Shown in pieces: positions 25,207-33,921 of a DNA stretch of 64,000 nucleotides (position 1 is its first letter; every line of letters begins with the position of its first letter). A program made the translations under genes and the position numbers. Origin of the DNA: Calothrix sp. PCC 7507 (GTDB taxonomy: Bacteria; Cyanobacteriota; Cyanobacteriia; Cyanobacteriales; Nostocaceae); NCBI RefSeq assembly GCF_000316575.1, contig NC_019682.1, positions 558,001-622,000 of the forward strand. The letters are read 5' to 3'. Under the pieces are notes generated by a model. That model saw only the letters and a program-made list of their open reading frames with translations. It had not been told where the DNA came from and did no database searches.

Positions 25207-26020
25207 AAGCCCAATTCCGAACCACAACAATCTTAAATTTGGTTTCACTAGATAAGTCGTGGTCTAGAGAACCGTAGTGTTGTAAAGCCCACTCGCGTAA
25301 ATCATTAAACGCTTTGGCAAAGACATCATCAGAGAGATGCCAACTATGACGATAGACTCTGTTTTGATAGTGTTCTAGTAATTTGTTAACAGTTAATTCA
25401 GACCTCCATTCAGCAGCAATTACTGTTTCTAAACTTGCACCTTGGGCGCGTAGTTCTGTTAAAACTTCCTCTTCTGTTGCACCGTAACGAGGTAAAGGAT
25501 AACTATAGCCAGCAATGATTTCTTCCCAACATTGTTGAAAAGTCAGTCTACCACTATTGCTATCTGGATTTGCTTGAGTGGAATCAATAGTGCCATGAGT
25601 ATATAGATAAGGACTACCGGGTTTGAGGACACGGCGAATTTCTGCCAGGGCTTGCTTCCAAGCAGAAACTAAGTGGAATACATGCACAGTTAAACCCACA
25701 TCGAAGGCGTTGTCAGCAAAAGGTAAAGCAGTAGCATCTCCTTGGATAGCAGTTAGTTGATGGGTAATACCTTCTAGCTTGCGGTGCAACTCAGCCAACA
25801 TCTTTTCCGAGATATCTATACCTGTGTAGGAATAGCCTCTTTTCGCAATTGGGACAGCAATTCTACCAGTACCAACACCGATTTCAAAGAACTTAGTATC
25901 TGGTGCAGGCGAAACTATATTGAGGATAGAATCAGTCACTTGTTCAGAGACTCCTGGGGGTAATCCTCGTGTGGCATCATAAACATCAGACACACGATCA
26001 AATGAAATTGTCGAAGTCAT
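25205..26020 (-). CDS. Class I SAM-dependent methyltransferase (Methyltransf_11 type)
   Basis: 271 residues. SAM-binding motif I FFEIGVGTGRIAVPIAKRG near residue 44, acidic loop GIDISEKMLAELHRK, motif with GDATALPFADNAFDVG and post-motif ALAEIRRVLKPGSPYLYTHG define the Rossmann methyltransferase fold (UbiE/Methyltransf_11-like). The substrate cannot be inferred. ATG at 26020 is preceded by GGAGAAAAAT. It is the first of a run of minus-strand small-molecule genes but is separated from the next by ~190 nt containing a GTAGGGTGGGCAATGCCCAC repeat. Confidence 0.85.
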   Translation of the reverse strand: MTSTISFDRVSDVYDATRGLPPGVSEQVTDSILNIVSPAPDTKFFEIGVGTGRIAVPIAKRGYSYTGIDISEKMLAELHRKLEGITHQLTAIQGDATALPFADNAFDVGLTVHVFHLVSAWKQALAEIRRVLKPGSPYLYTHGTIDSTQANPDSNSGRLTFQQCWEEIIAGYSYPLPRYGATEEEVLTELRAQGASLETVIAAEWRSELTVNKLLEHYQNRVYRHSWHLSDDVFAKAFNDLREWALQHYGSLDHDLSSETKFKIVVVRNWA

Positions 26021-26079
26021 ATTTTTCTCCTTTGTTGATTAGGTTGATTGGCAAATACAAATATTATTGAAAAACTTGT

Positions 26080-26104
26080 AGGGTGGGCAATGCCCACTCT
26101 ACAT
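26080..26104. repeat. Partial GTAGGGTGGGC repeat
   Basis: GTAGGGTGGGCAATGCCCAC then TCTAC: a short, self-complementary member of the family seen full length at 42911-42965 and partly at 43821-43845. Confidence 0.6.
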
Positions 26105-26211
26105 GATTAAATTCTGTGCCAGTTGTGTAAGTCCTAAAACTATCTATTTTTTACGGAAGTTAATGTCTAACTAGAATTAAATTTGTAGTCATGGCAATTT
26201 AGTTAACTGAT

Positions 26212-26757
26212 TTAATTCGTGTTGCTAAAATTACTGCATTCTTTAATGACATCAGACTCCGTTATTGCTTCCACATCTCCAAACTGGTGAAACAGGTCTG
26301 AGGAAAACAGTGTCTTATGAGTAGTTTCAAACAATAATCCTGCGTCCCAACCGTGAGGAACTTGTGGAGTATGTTGAAACTGAAAACTATATTTACCTGT
26401 GTTTAACACTTCAGTATGTTGCAAACTCCTAGAGGGACGAATGGCAAAGTCGTCTACACTGACAAAAGCTGCGATGGGACTACAAACTGTTTGAGCATTG
26501 GGTGCAATGGTCAGCCACTCATTGAGAGAACCGCACTCATCCGCTTCAAAATGGCTAAAGCTAATCCAGCGAATTTGTGATGGGTTAATAATCTTGGCTA
26601 CTGCATCACGTACCAATGGAAACATCCCCTTTAGACCAGTATGAAATAATAATGGTTCTTCATCCTGTACCAAAAATTGGATGAATTGCATGTCTATCTT
26701 TGGTTCATAAGTGGAGATGCGATAAATATCCGGAGCAATTTCAGTAATGCTAGTCAT
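26212..26757 (-). CDS. MBL-fold di-iron (ODP/flavodiiron-like) protein, C-terminally truncated
   Basis: 181 residues from ATG 26757 ([16 protein letters not shown]). Matches the oxygen-binding di-iron family of the metallo-beta-lactamase fold: [14 protein letters not shown], the first-ligand motif [10 protein letters not shown] (H-x-E-x-D), later His in PHGWDAG and bridging Asp in [10 protein letters not shown]. Relatives known to me run about 60 residues further and include a final His (MHGSS-like) metal ligand; this protein stops after [10 protein letters not shown], so that ligand is missing. It is probably a recent truncation or a degenerate gene. It follows the HpxZ-like gene by 11 nt, suggesting an operon. 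Confidence 0.75.
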   Translation of the reverse strand: MTSITEIAPDIYRISTYEPKIDMQFIQFLVQDEEPLLFHTGLKGMFPLVRDAVAKIINPSQIRWISFSHFEADECGSLNEWLTIAPNAQTVCSPIAAFVSVDDFAIRPSRSLQHTEVLNTGKYSFQFQHTPQVPHGWDAGLLFETTHKTLFSSDLFHQFGDVEAITESDVIKECSNFSNTN

Positions 26758-26768
26758 AGTTATAAAAT

Positions 26769-27155
26769 TTATAGTGGTAATAAAGAAACATGTGCAGAAA
26801 CAATCTTCCATCCATCCGAAAATCTGTACCAAGTCTGGCTTTGTCGTCCGAAAAGTTTGACACCACCGATAGTCCGACAAAACTCTAAAGTCACAGTTGC
26901 GGCATCTTTGCCAAAAGCCACAACTTTAAGATTCGAGATTTCTCGCTCAATTTTTGGGTTTGGTCGAGAGGCGCGAAAGTTGCGAATCTCTTCAATACCA
27001 TAAAGGTTTTCTGCTAAACCAAAGCGCACTACTTCTGGTGCATCCCAAAATAAACTATCCATCACCTCTAAATTGTTATTAATTAAAGCTTCTTCATACT
27101 TGAGATACAAAGCAGTCACTTCAGCTACAACAGCAGGGTCATTGATTGCAATCAT
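26769..27155 (-). CDS. HpxZ/AtzH-like (DUF3225, NTF2-fold) protein
   Basis: 128 residues from ATG 27155 ([24 protein letters not shown]), a cone-shaped NTF2/SnoaL-like fold. [58 protein letters not shown] and [13 protein letters not shown] fit the HpxZ/AtzH family, linked elsewhere to oxalurate or ureide breakdown. The real reaction is not established by sequence. AGGT lies 8-11 nt before ATG 27155; a GTG extension to 27191 is less likely. Operon with the downstream MBL gene. Confidence 0.82.
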   Translation of the reverse strand: MIAINDPAVVAEVTALYLKYEEALINNNLEVMDSLFWDAPEVVRFGLAENLYGIEEIRNFRASRPNPKIEREISNLKVVAFGKDAATVTLEFCRTIGGVKLFGRQSQTWYRFSDGWKIVSAHVSLLPL

Positions 27156-27278
27156 GGTTTTTACCTGGTCGGTATATAGCTGATTATCCACTGTTTCCTA
27201 TCCTTTTACCGATTCAACAGCCGTGAAATCAGTGAACAGTTCACTGTTGATAAAGATTTGAGTTAAAACAAATTAAAG

Positions 27279-28061
27279 TCATCTATTACCTTGAACGAAA
27301 AAGTAAATAGTCATACTGAAAGCCACGATGATGACGAATTTCCTAATTAAATGCGGTTCAAGTTTTCGTGCATAATGGGCACTTAAATAACCACCAAGGG
27401 AACCACCCACTGCCATTAAAATCGCCTGGTGCCAAGCAATTACACCCGCAAAAATAAATGGAATAATCGCAATACCATTAACACAACTTCCTAAAAACGC
27501 TTTAAAAGCATTCATGGTGTGAATACTTTTGATGCCTAAAAAGGTAAGAGTTGCCAACATGAGAATTCCCAAACCTGCGCCAAAGAAACCACCGTAAATG
27601 GCGATCGCTAATTGCGCTAGCGCCAAATTAAATAGTGGTACAGATTCAGGTGATGTATTCTGACTTTGACGTTGTAACCACTTTTTGAAAGGTTCGCCAA
27701 AGGTAAACACCACGGTTGCTAGCAGCAAGAGATAGGGAGTCAGCTTTTTAAACATATCTGGCGAGGTGTAGAGCAAAGCTACGGAACCAATTACACCACC
27801 CACTAAACTGACACTGCATAAAACTATAAAATCTCGTCTTTCAATACCTAAATCTTGACGATACGCTCCAGCACTTGCTATGGCAGCCGTCCAGAGTGCA
27901 GTATTATTTGTAGCATTAGCAGCGATCGGCGGTACACCCGTAAAAATGAGAGTAGGAAATGTGATGAAACTCCCACCACCCGCTACAGCATTCAGTCCAC
28001 CTGCAATAAAAGCGGTAGCGAACAGAAGTAAACTATGGACAAAAGTTAAATTTGGCAACAT
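27279..28061 (-). CDS. TauE/SafE-family anion exporter
   Basis: About 260 residues, eight predicted membrane helices. The family motif AGGLNAVAGGGSFITFPTLIFTGVPPIAANATNNTA is near the N-terminus and is echoed in the second half by YGGFFGAGLGILMLATL. The family exports sulfite, sulfoacetate or related organic anions through the inner membrane. The start is taken near 28061 (MLPNLTFVHSLLLF). The in-frame extension to 28109 is translated from a GGGGCGGGG dispersed repeat and is doubted. A HAD gene lies 59 nt upstream on the same strand. Confidence 0.87.
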   Translation of the reverse strand: MLPNLTFVHSLLLFATAFIAGGLNAVAGGGSFITFPTLIFTGVPPIAANATNNTALWTAAIASAGAYRQDLGIERRDFIVLCSVSLVGGVIGSVALLYTSPDMFKKLTPYLLLLATVVFTFGEPFKKWLQRQSQNTSPESVPLFNLALAQLAIAIYGGFFGAGLGILMLATLTFLGIKSIHTMNAFKAFLGSCVNGIAIIPFIFAGVIAWHQAILMAVGGSLGGYLSAHYARKLEPHLIRKFVIIVAFSMTIYFFVQGNR

Positions 28062-28119
28062 TATTCCGTAGGGGCGGGGTTTCCCCGTCCTTGTATGTAT
28101 TCCATTCACACCAAGCCCG

Positions 28120-28776
28120 TTATAGATTATGAATGATCAATTTAGAAATCTCATCTGGAGAATTAGCAATCAAATCCGCGCCGTGAGCCTGCAATTCCTC
28201 CTTAGTTCCGTAGCCATAGGTGACACCAATTGTAGTAACATTGTGAAGCTTGGCTCCGATGATATCGTATTTGCGATCGCCTACCATCACCACACTAGAA
28301 GCTGAGAGATTTTCTGTTAACAAAATATGGTGAATCAAGTCACCTTTTATGCTTCGAGTTCCATCAATCTCGCTACCATAAACACCATCGAAAAGCAACG
28401 ATAAGCCAAAATATTCAATAATTTGTGTAGCATAAATCTGTGGTTTGGAAGTTGCCACAAAAGTCTTATAACCAGCAAACCGAATAGCTTTTAATATCTC
28501 TGGAATCTGAGGATAAAGAGAATTTTCAAATAATCCAACCGTGGAAAACCGACGGCGATAAAGTAAAATTGCTTGTTCTAGCAGCGTTTCATCTGATGTC
28601 TTCAGCAACCAAGAAAAACTATCTTTAATTGGAGGGCCAATACACCAATGCAATTCATCAGCATCCGGTACTTCATAACCCAGTTCAGCCAACGCATACC
28701 GAATACAACCAGTAATCCCCGACTTAGGATCGCTTAAAGTCCCATCTAAATCAAACAGGATAGTAGAAGCAAGCAT
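28120..28776 (-). CDS. HAD hydrolase, phosphoglycolate phosphatase-like
   Basis: 218 residues with the HAD motifs: nucleophile FDLDGTLSDPKSG near residue 8, Thr/Ser motif FVATSKPQIYA, Lys in SIKGDLIHHIL and acidic VMVGDRKYDIIGAK. The cap (residues ~17-85) is helical, subfamily IA. Gph-like enzymes dephosphorylate phosphoglycolate or small phosphates; the exact substrate is unknown. It is followed on the same strand by TauE and preceded by EamA with a 114-nt gap, a possible but not proven transcription unit. Confidence 0.86.
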   Translation of the reverse strand: MLASTILFDLDGTLSDPKSGITGCIRYALAELGYEVPDADELHWCIGPPIKDSFSWLLKTSDETLLEQAILLYRRRFSTVGLFENSLYPQIPEILKAIRFAGYKTFVATSKPQIYATQIIEYFGLSLLFDGVYGSEIDGTRSIKGDLIHHILLTENLSASSVVMVGDRKYDIIGAKLHNVTTIGVTYGYGTKEELQAHGADLIANSPDEISKLIIHNL

Positions 28777-28890
28777 ATTATTAAAAAGCTGTAACTTTGG
28801 AATAGCGAATTAAATTTGGCAAACCTCAGCGCCCCTTTGCGCTTACCTCCGCGACCCTCTGCGCTAAAAACAGCTAAATTTAAGCCATAT

Positions 28891-29847
28891 CTACAACAGA
28901 CTACGCCTACGCAAAAAACCTTCTCCACTTAACAACGCAATCCCCAACGTCACTACACAAATCCCGACACTCTGAATCACATTTAAAGTTTCGCTAATTG
29001 TTGCCCATGCTACCAGTGCCGTCAAAGCCGGACTACTAGAACCGATGATTGAAGCTTTTGTAGCACCAATCATCCGAATACCCAAATTATTTAAAGTGTG
29101 TCCAATAAAACTGACTACACCCGAAAAAATACTACCTATCCACAGAGGCGTCCAATCAAGTTGGGTACTAGCAGGCGGAAAGAACAGTAAGCTAACGCCA
29201 GATAAAAAGAGGGTGGAGGCGAAACTAATCCAAGTAAAGGGAACTGGATGGAATTTTGTCAAACATTGTTGGGCTAGGACGTTATAGAAGGCGTAAACTA
29301 TCCCAGAACCAACGCTGGCGAAAATGCCGATCGCTATAACATGAGTGTTGTCACCAACAGAAGATTGAGGAATTGTCAACACACAGCCAACCATAATAAT
29401 ACCCATCACTAGCCAACGGAAGGGCGTAGGGTGTTGTCCAAAAAACCTCCAAGCCAGTAGCGCTGTGAACACCGGATAGGTGAAAAACAAAGTCATTGCA
29501 ATTCCTGTGGGAATCAAGCCAATGGCAATGTAGAGTGAGGCAATATACACAAACATCAATACCCCACAACCAAGCGCTTGGGTTAGCACATCCAAGCGAT
29601 CGCGTTTGAATAACTCTTGAAATTCTTTACCAGCCGATGGATATAGCTTGAATGCTAGAGAGGCCATGAGTGGAACCACAAGCAGCATTCGCATAAACAT
29701 CAGTAAAAATGAATTCTGCAAATCCGTTTTGACGTATCCACCAAGTACAAATAAACCCAGCACGAGATGTTCTGAAAACAAAACTCGCACAGTCACGTTG
29801 TGAAAAGTCAAAACAAAGGAGGATAGAAGAACCGTCAGGATGCCCAA
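28891..29847 (-). CDS. EamA/DMT-family transporter
   Basis: 318 residues with ten predicted membrane helices in two EamA repeats (about 5-155 and 168-312). Recognisable stretches are YIAIGLIPTGIAMTLFFTYP with FTALLAWRFF, and GATKASIIGSSSPALTALVAW in the second repeat. Drug/metabolite transporters export amino acids, purines or drugs across the inner membrane; no substrate can be inferred. The C-terminal RRRSLL tail lies beside a small CGTAGGC-type repeat. A 60-codon ORF overlapping its 3' end is not considered real. Confidence 0.88.
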   Translation of the reverse strand: MGILTVLLSSFVLTFHNVTVRVLFSEHLVLGLFVLGGYVKTDLQNSFLLMFMRMLLVVPLMASLAFKLYPSAGKEFQELFKRDRLDVLTQALGCGVLMFVYIASLYIAIGLIPTGIAMTLFFTYPVFTALLAWRFFGQHPTPFRWLVMGIIMVGCVLTIPQSSVGDNTHVIAIGIFASVGSGIVYAFYNVLAQQCLTKFHPVPFTWISFASTLFLSGVSLLFFPPASTQLDWTPLWIGSIFSGVVSFIGHTLNNLGIRMIGATKASIIGSSSPALTALVAWATISETLNVIQSVGICVVTLGIALLSGEGFLRRRSLL

Positions 29848-30000
29848 AATGCTAAAAAGGTTGATGTTATTGCTGAATTGCCGGACAGACTAGACGAAGT
29901 TTGAGTTTTTCAGACTCTGAGTTCGTCACTTGCAAGCACAGTCCCCCAGAGAGTTTATCATATATATATTTGCTGTAGGCTACCTCACTGGTGAACAGCC

Positions 30001-30798
30001 ATGACAGAAACCACCTTACCCATATCCCTAAGTGAAATTCCACCCACCCAAGCAGAACTGCCCTATGACGATGGTGTCCCAATGGAAAGCGCACGGCACA
30101 AAGTCCAGATGGACTTGCTGATAGATGGCTTAATTCCTTGGTTGTCACACCGAGAAGATGGGTTTGTTGGCGGTAATATGTTTGTTTACTACAGTCTGGC
30201 GCAGTTGCGAAACCAAGACTTTAGAGGGCCAGACTTTTTTTTTGTGTTGGGTGTCCCTCAAGGTGAACGCAAAAGTTGGGTTGTTTGGGAAGAAGGAAAA
30301 GCACCCGATGTCGTGATTGAATTGCTTTCCGCAAGTACAGCTGCTGCAGACAAAAACGAGAAAAAGCTGATTTATCAAAATCAAATGCGTGTACCAGAAT
30401 ATTTCTGGTATGACCCTTTTAACCCAGATGATTGGGCAGGTTTTTCTCTTCAACAAAGAGTTTATCAACCTCTAGTTGCTAGCGATCGCAATCAATTAGT
30501 GAGTGAATCTCTAGGGTTAGCCTTGCAACGCTGGCAAGGAAATTATAAGGGGATTGATGCAACTTGGTTACGCTGGGCAACTCTAGAGGGAGAATTACTA
30601 CCAACGCCTGAAGAACAAGAACACCAACGCGCCGAACAAGAACGCCAACGCGCCGACAGAGCAGAGTCGCAATTATTACAAACAGCACGCAACTTACTGG
30701 ATACTGGGATGACAGTTGAACAGATAGCGACTGTCACAGGTTTGGATGCATCGGCGATCGCACTATTGATTTCAAATAACTATCCAGACGACAATTAA
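30001..30798 (+). CDS. Uma2-family (DUF820) putative restriction-like endonuclease
   Basis: 265 residues. The PD-(D/E)XK-like core of Uma2 is seen in FRGPDFFFVLGVP (motif GPD) near residue 77 and APDVVIELLSAST (E-x-x motif) near residue 101, then EKKLIYQNQMRVPEYFWYDP. A charged coiled tail (EEQEHQRAEQERQRADRAES) and a helix-turn-helix-like C-terminus (LLDTGMTVEQIATVTGLD) follow, the usual architecture in Nostocales. The family is expanded in cyanobacteria; its target and biological role are unknown. It is monocistronic, convergent with the GST gene. Confidence 0.9.
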   Translation: MTETTLPISLSEIPPTQAELPYDDGVPMESARHKVQMDLLIDGLIPWLSHREDGFVGGNMFVYYSLAQLRNQDFRGPDFFFVLGVPQGERKSWVVWEEGKAPDVVIELLSASTAAADKNEKKLIYQNQMRVPEYFWYDPFNPDDWAGFSLQQRVYQPLVASDRNQLVSESLGLALQRWQGNYKGIDATWLRWATLEGELLPTPEEQEHQRAEQERQRADRAESQLLQTARNLLDTGMTVEQIATVTGLDASAIALLISNNYPDDN

Positions 30799-30818
30799 AC
30801 TCTGCAAAACGCTGGTTT

Positions 30819-31415
30819 TTATGACTCTGGTGTTGTTGCTTGCAAGGATGGTCGCTCCGAGAATTGATCATACCATTGAGCTAGTTTCGGGTAGCTTGGT
30901 CGCCATTGCAATTCAGGGAGACGAATCTCCAATCCTAGTGCAGAGGCGAGGGTGATATGAGCCAGCTTAGGAGTTTGGTCGAGTTTATCTGCAATCTTCT
31001 CAAAGTAGTCCAAGATTCTCAAAGCACGCGATCTTTCCAATTCGATTATCCCTGGTGACTGCTCACTCTCGGAGCGAAATCTTCGCTCCCTTGTCCAAGT
31101 ACTTATACCATCTATGAATGCGGTTGTGATGCCCTCAAGATGCAAAGAAAATTCGTCAGTGTAGTCAGCGACAAGTTTGACTTCAGGTTTTAAGCGATTT
31201 AGATAATGAACAATAATCGGTGTTTCACTCAAGATGAATCCATCATCAGTAGCGAGGGTTGGCACCTTCCCTGCGGGATTGTAATTGAGTATTTCGCTAT
31301 GGCGATCGCGTATTGTGACTTCTTGCAGTTCCACTCGGTCAACTAAATCTAGCTCAATAATCGCCACCCGCGCTATCCGAGCATATTGGGATGTTCTTCT
31401 GGAGAAGAGTTTCAT
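30819..31415 (-). CDS. Glutathione S-transferase family protein
   Basis: 198 residues from ATG 31415 (MKLFSRRTSQYARIARVAI). The thioredoxin-like N-domain has the glutathione-binding NPAGKVPTLATDDGFILSETPIIVHYL with cis-Pro and the E/S pair. The helical C-domain follows from about residue 85. Catalytic Ser/Tyr identity at the N-terminus is not certain (SRRTSQY). It may detoxify electrophiles or reduce a substrate with glutathione. An upstream extension to 31460 is unlikely. Downstream of the TauD-like gene by ~85 nt with a hairpin between. Confidence 0.86.
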   Translation of the reverse strand: MKLFSRRTSQYARIARVAIIELDLVDRVELQEVTIRDRHSEILNYNPAGKVPTLATDDGFILSETPIIVHYLNRLKPEVKLVADYTDEFSLHLEGITTAFIDGISTWTRERRFRSESEQSPGIIELERSRALRILDYFEKIADKLDQTPKLAHITLASALGLEIRLPELQWRPSYPKLAQWYDQFSERPSLQATTPES

Positions 31416-31447
31416 AAAAAAAGTACCGTTAAGAGCGCCCAGGTAAT

Positions 31448-31481
31448 AGATCCCCGACAACTTTTACGAAGCCGGGGATCT
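31448..31481. terminator. Hairpin between TauD-like and GST genes
   Basis: AGATCCCCG (31448-31456) pairs with CGGGGATCT (31473-31481). It lies 19 nt beyond the TauD-like stop on the minus strand and may reduce read-through into the GST gene. The sequence also resembles a widespread dispersed repeat. Confidence 0.5.
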
Positions 31482-31499
31482 GAATGAACGTGTATTAGC

Positions 31500-32417
31500 C
31501 TATACAAGTGCAGGTTCTCGGCGGTTGTATGCAGAAGAATCTCCCTTGACGGCTTCACTTTGTCTACCGTCAATACCCACTGGGACATCGCCGACAATAG
31601 TCACTCGCTGCACATGACGGGGTTGATCGCCGTAATCTGCGATCGCATAATGTTGAGTAGCTCTATTATCCCAGAAAGCCACATCCCCAACTTGCCAACA
31701 CCAACGCACGGTATTTTCTGGACGAGTGATATATGCTTGCAATAATTTGACAATTTCGTCAGATTCATTCGGTGATAAACCACGCAGACGGCGCACGAAA
31801 CCACCAATAAATAACCCACGTTCCCCAGATTCAGGATGAACGCGCACGACTGGATGCAAGGTTTCGTATACAGTCGAGGTGAAGACAGCCCGATAAGCTC
31901 TCACTTCTTCTGGTAGGTCAACTGTAGCAGCTGCATAGTCGTAAGCGTTGCTGTGTACTGCCCAGAGTTGATCTGCGAGGTCACGCAGTGGAGTTGGCAA
32001 ATCTTGGTAAGCTGTGACAGAGTTTGCCCAGATTGTATCACCACCCGATGGGGGAATCACCAAAGCGCGCAACACAGAGCCGAGGGGTGGACGATCTACA
32101 AATGTGACATCAGTGTGCCAGTTGTTGGCACGGGAAACGGTGCGGCCATAATTCAAATCGAGGACTTCTGGATTTCCTTCCAGCGAGGGGACGGTGGGAT
32201 GAGCTGTAGTCACTTCACCAAACCGCCGCGCAAAGGCGACTTGTCCATTAGCATCAAGCTGCTGCTGTCCCCGGAAGAAGATGACTTTGTATTTAACTAA
32301 GGTTTTGCGAATATCACTAATAATGTCATCACTGAGGTTAGTACTCAGGTCAACACCCACGATTTTCGCACCGATACGTCCAGCAAGTGGTTTAATTTCA
32401 AAGTATTGAGAACCCAT
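31500..32417 (-). CDS. TauD/TfdA-family Fe(II)/2-oxoglutarate dioxygenase
   Basis: 305 residues. The iron triad is visible: His and Asp of NNWHTDVTF near residue 97 and the distal His of WDNRATQHYAIADY near residue 260, followed by the 2-oxoglutarate-binding Arg in RHVQRVTIVG. N-terminal PLAGRIGAKIVGVDLS is typical of the family. Members oxidise taurine, alkyl sulfates or aryloxyacetates, releasing sulfite or similar; the precise substrate is unknown. Neighbouring GST and SDR genes on the same strand, and TauE 3.4 kb away, make organosulfur use plausible but unproven. Confidence 0.92.
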   Translation of the reverse strand: MGSQYFEIKPLAGRIGAKIVGVDLSTNLSDDIISDIRKTLVKYKVIFFRGQQQLDANGQVAFARRFGEVTTAHPTVPSLEGNPEVLDLNYGRTVSRANNWHTDVTFVDRPPLGSVLRALVIPPSGGDTIWANSVTAYQDLPTPLRDLADQLWAVHSNAYDYAAATVDLPEEVRAYRAVFTSTVYETLHPVVRVHPESGERGLFIGGFVRRLRGLSPNESDEIVKLLQAYITRPENTVRWCWQVGDVAFWDNRATQHYAIADYGDQPRHVQRVTIVGDVPVGIDGRQSEAVKGDSSAYNRREPALV

Positions 32418-32533
32418 TTGTTTATCTCTCCGATTTTTACTATTTATGGGGAATTGGATTTTGGATTTACGATTTTGGATTGGGTTTCAATCTAAAATCC
32501 AAAATCTAAAATCTAAAATTCTTACCCCTGCCT

Positions 32534-33334
32534 CTACACACCAGGAGTAGAACCGCCATCAACGATAATCTCTGTTCCTGTAATTGATGCAGCGAGGTCA
32601 GACACTAAAAATAGCGCCAACGCTGCAATTTCTTCTGGTTGGGCGATTCTTTTTAAAGGAATACTTTGGAGACTTTCTGCTTTTGCTTGCTCTACGGTAA
32701 TTCCCCGTGCTTGGGCGTTTTGTCTGGCTAAAGTCTCAGCACGTTCGGTAGCTGTAGCACCGGGTGAGATGGCATTAATGCGAATATTGTACTCGGCTAA
32801 TTCTTTAGAAATGCCTTTGGTGAAGTTGAGCAAGGCAGCATTTGATGTGCCACCCGCGAGGAAGTTCGGACGAGGTGTACGTCCTGCACCGCCTACTATA
32901 TTCACAATCCTTCCATCACCCCGACTTTGGAGATGGGGTACAACGGCTCTGACAAAGCGAATGTAACCCAATAGTTTTAAATTCCAAGCATCCAAAAATA
33001 AATCATCAGTGGAGTCAAGGAATGAACCTGCACGGGCTGACCCGGCGTTATTGATCAAAATATCAATTTGACCAAATTGTTTCAAGGTTGTTGATACAAC
33101 TTTCTCTACATCCTGTGCTTGGGTGAGGTCGGCACTAATGGCAATAACTTTTGCCCCTGGTGTAGGTAGGGACTGGATAGCGCTGACGGCATTATCTAGT
33201 CGTTCTTGATTACGAGATGCGATCGCTACATTCACACCTTCACTATATAGAGCTTTGGCGGTGGCTAACCCAATGCCCGCACTTCCGCCTGTGACGATCG
33301 CCGTTTTACCTGATAGTTTTAGTTCTAAGCTCAT
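32534..33334 (-). CDS. SDR-family protein lacking the catalytic Tyr-xxx-Lys
   Basis: 266 residues with a clear Rossmann fold: cofactor loop VTGGSAGIGLATAKAL (residue ~14-29), DILINNAGSA, NAISPGATATERAE and C-terminal IVDGGSTPGV. At the active site, where classical SDRs have Y-x-x-x-K before AAL, the sequence is AGGTSNAALL: Gly161 replaces Tyr and Asn165 replaces Lys, and the usual Ser is also absent from IVNIVGGAG. It therefore probably binds NAD(P) without standard SDR chemistry, or uses other residues. It sits between the TauD-like and oxidoreductase genes on the same strand. Confidence 0.88.
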   Translation of the reverse strand: MSLELKLSGKTAIVTGGSAGIGLATAKALYSEGVNVAIASRNQERLDNAVSAIQSLPTPGAKVIAISADLTQAQDVEKVVSTTLKQFGQIDILINNAGSARAGSFLDSTDDLFLDAWNLKLLGYIRFVRAVVPHLQSRGDGRIVNIVGGAGRTPRPNFLAGGTSNAALLNFTKGISKELAEYNIRINAISPGATATERAETLARQNAQARGITVEQAKAESLQSIPLKRIAQPEEIAALALFLVSDLAASITGTEIIVDGGSTPGV

Positions 33335-33463
33335 GGAAAATTACACTCCAATATAGGCAATAGGGAATAGGCAATGAGATTTTTATCCTTGCTTGCGAAT
33401 TCCGTTTATAGAGTCTCTTTGTATCTGCGGTTAATTCTTCATTCCTTGGGACTTTTGTGAGAA

Positions 33464-33921
33464 CTAATCAATCCGCAATAATAAAATTGCTGATTGGGAG
33501 CCTGTATTGTGGATGTTCAAAATGGTTTGACTTTCATCATTTGTACAACCCAAAAGTATTTTGATTTTTGTATCCCGCTTTTCTAAGTCAACACTACAGA
33601 TAAAAGCAGTTACTGTCTTATTAGATAAACTTCCTATCCAGATATCAATCCCAGAGCCATCAGCAGAACTAGTACCGCAAGGCGGAAGTCAAAAGGCGGA
33701 AGTCAAAAGTCAAAAGTAATATGGAGTAAGCTTTTTAGCGATTGAGAATGGTCTGCTTATTTCCGCCGCACTGTACTAGTATTTTCCAAATATCCATAAT
33801 CCAGTGGATAAACAAAAGTTGGATAACGCGGATGTGATGTTCCTTGGGGGCGGTCTATCTTGAGATTACTGTTAGCTACAAGCTGGTCTAGTTTGAGCCA
33901 GAAATCATTATTTTCACTCAT
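33464..33921 (-). pseudogene. Small inorganic-pyrophosphatase-like gene split by a MITE
   Basis: Start ATG 33921 overlaps the stop of the upstream oxidoreductase gene (8 nt), and the frame encodes SNLKIDRPQGTSHPRYPTFVYPLDYGYLENTS, a pyrophosphatase-family (PF00719-like) N-terminus. At codon 49 it runs into a family B element and stops (TVRRK). Beyond the element the same protein resumes: SADGSGIDIWIGSL, then CSVDLEKRDTKIKILLGC and SQSAILLLRID before TAG at 33464. Removing 107 bp (103-bp element plus one CTAG) joins the halves in frame to give 116 residues. A clear recent insertional inactivation; the intact function is inferred only from the family. Confidence 0.88.
33669..33779 (+). mobile_element. 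MITE-like element family B, copy 1
   Basis: 103-bp body (33673-33775) flanked by CTAG on each side. The ends are imperfect inverted repeats: TACCGCAAGGCGGAA and the complement TACAGTGCGGCGGAA. The interior has direct repeats of GGCGGAAGTCAAAA and the palindrome-like AAGCTTTTTAGCG. It is base-for-base identical to the copy at 48439-48541 (inverted). It has no coding capacity. Confidence 0.85.

Noticed and set aside
26758-26880. N-terminal extension of the MBL protein
   Set aside because: It overlaps the end of the HpxZ-like gene in another frame; [14 protein letters not shown] is the family start.
28746-28928. 60-codon minus-strand ORF between the HAD and EamA genes
   Set aside because: Overlaps both genes and is partly built of GCGCCCCTTTGCGC-type repeat; composition not protein-like.
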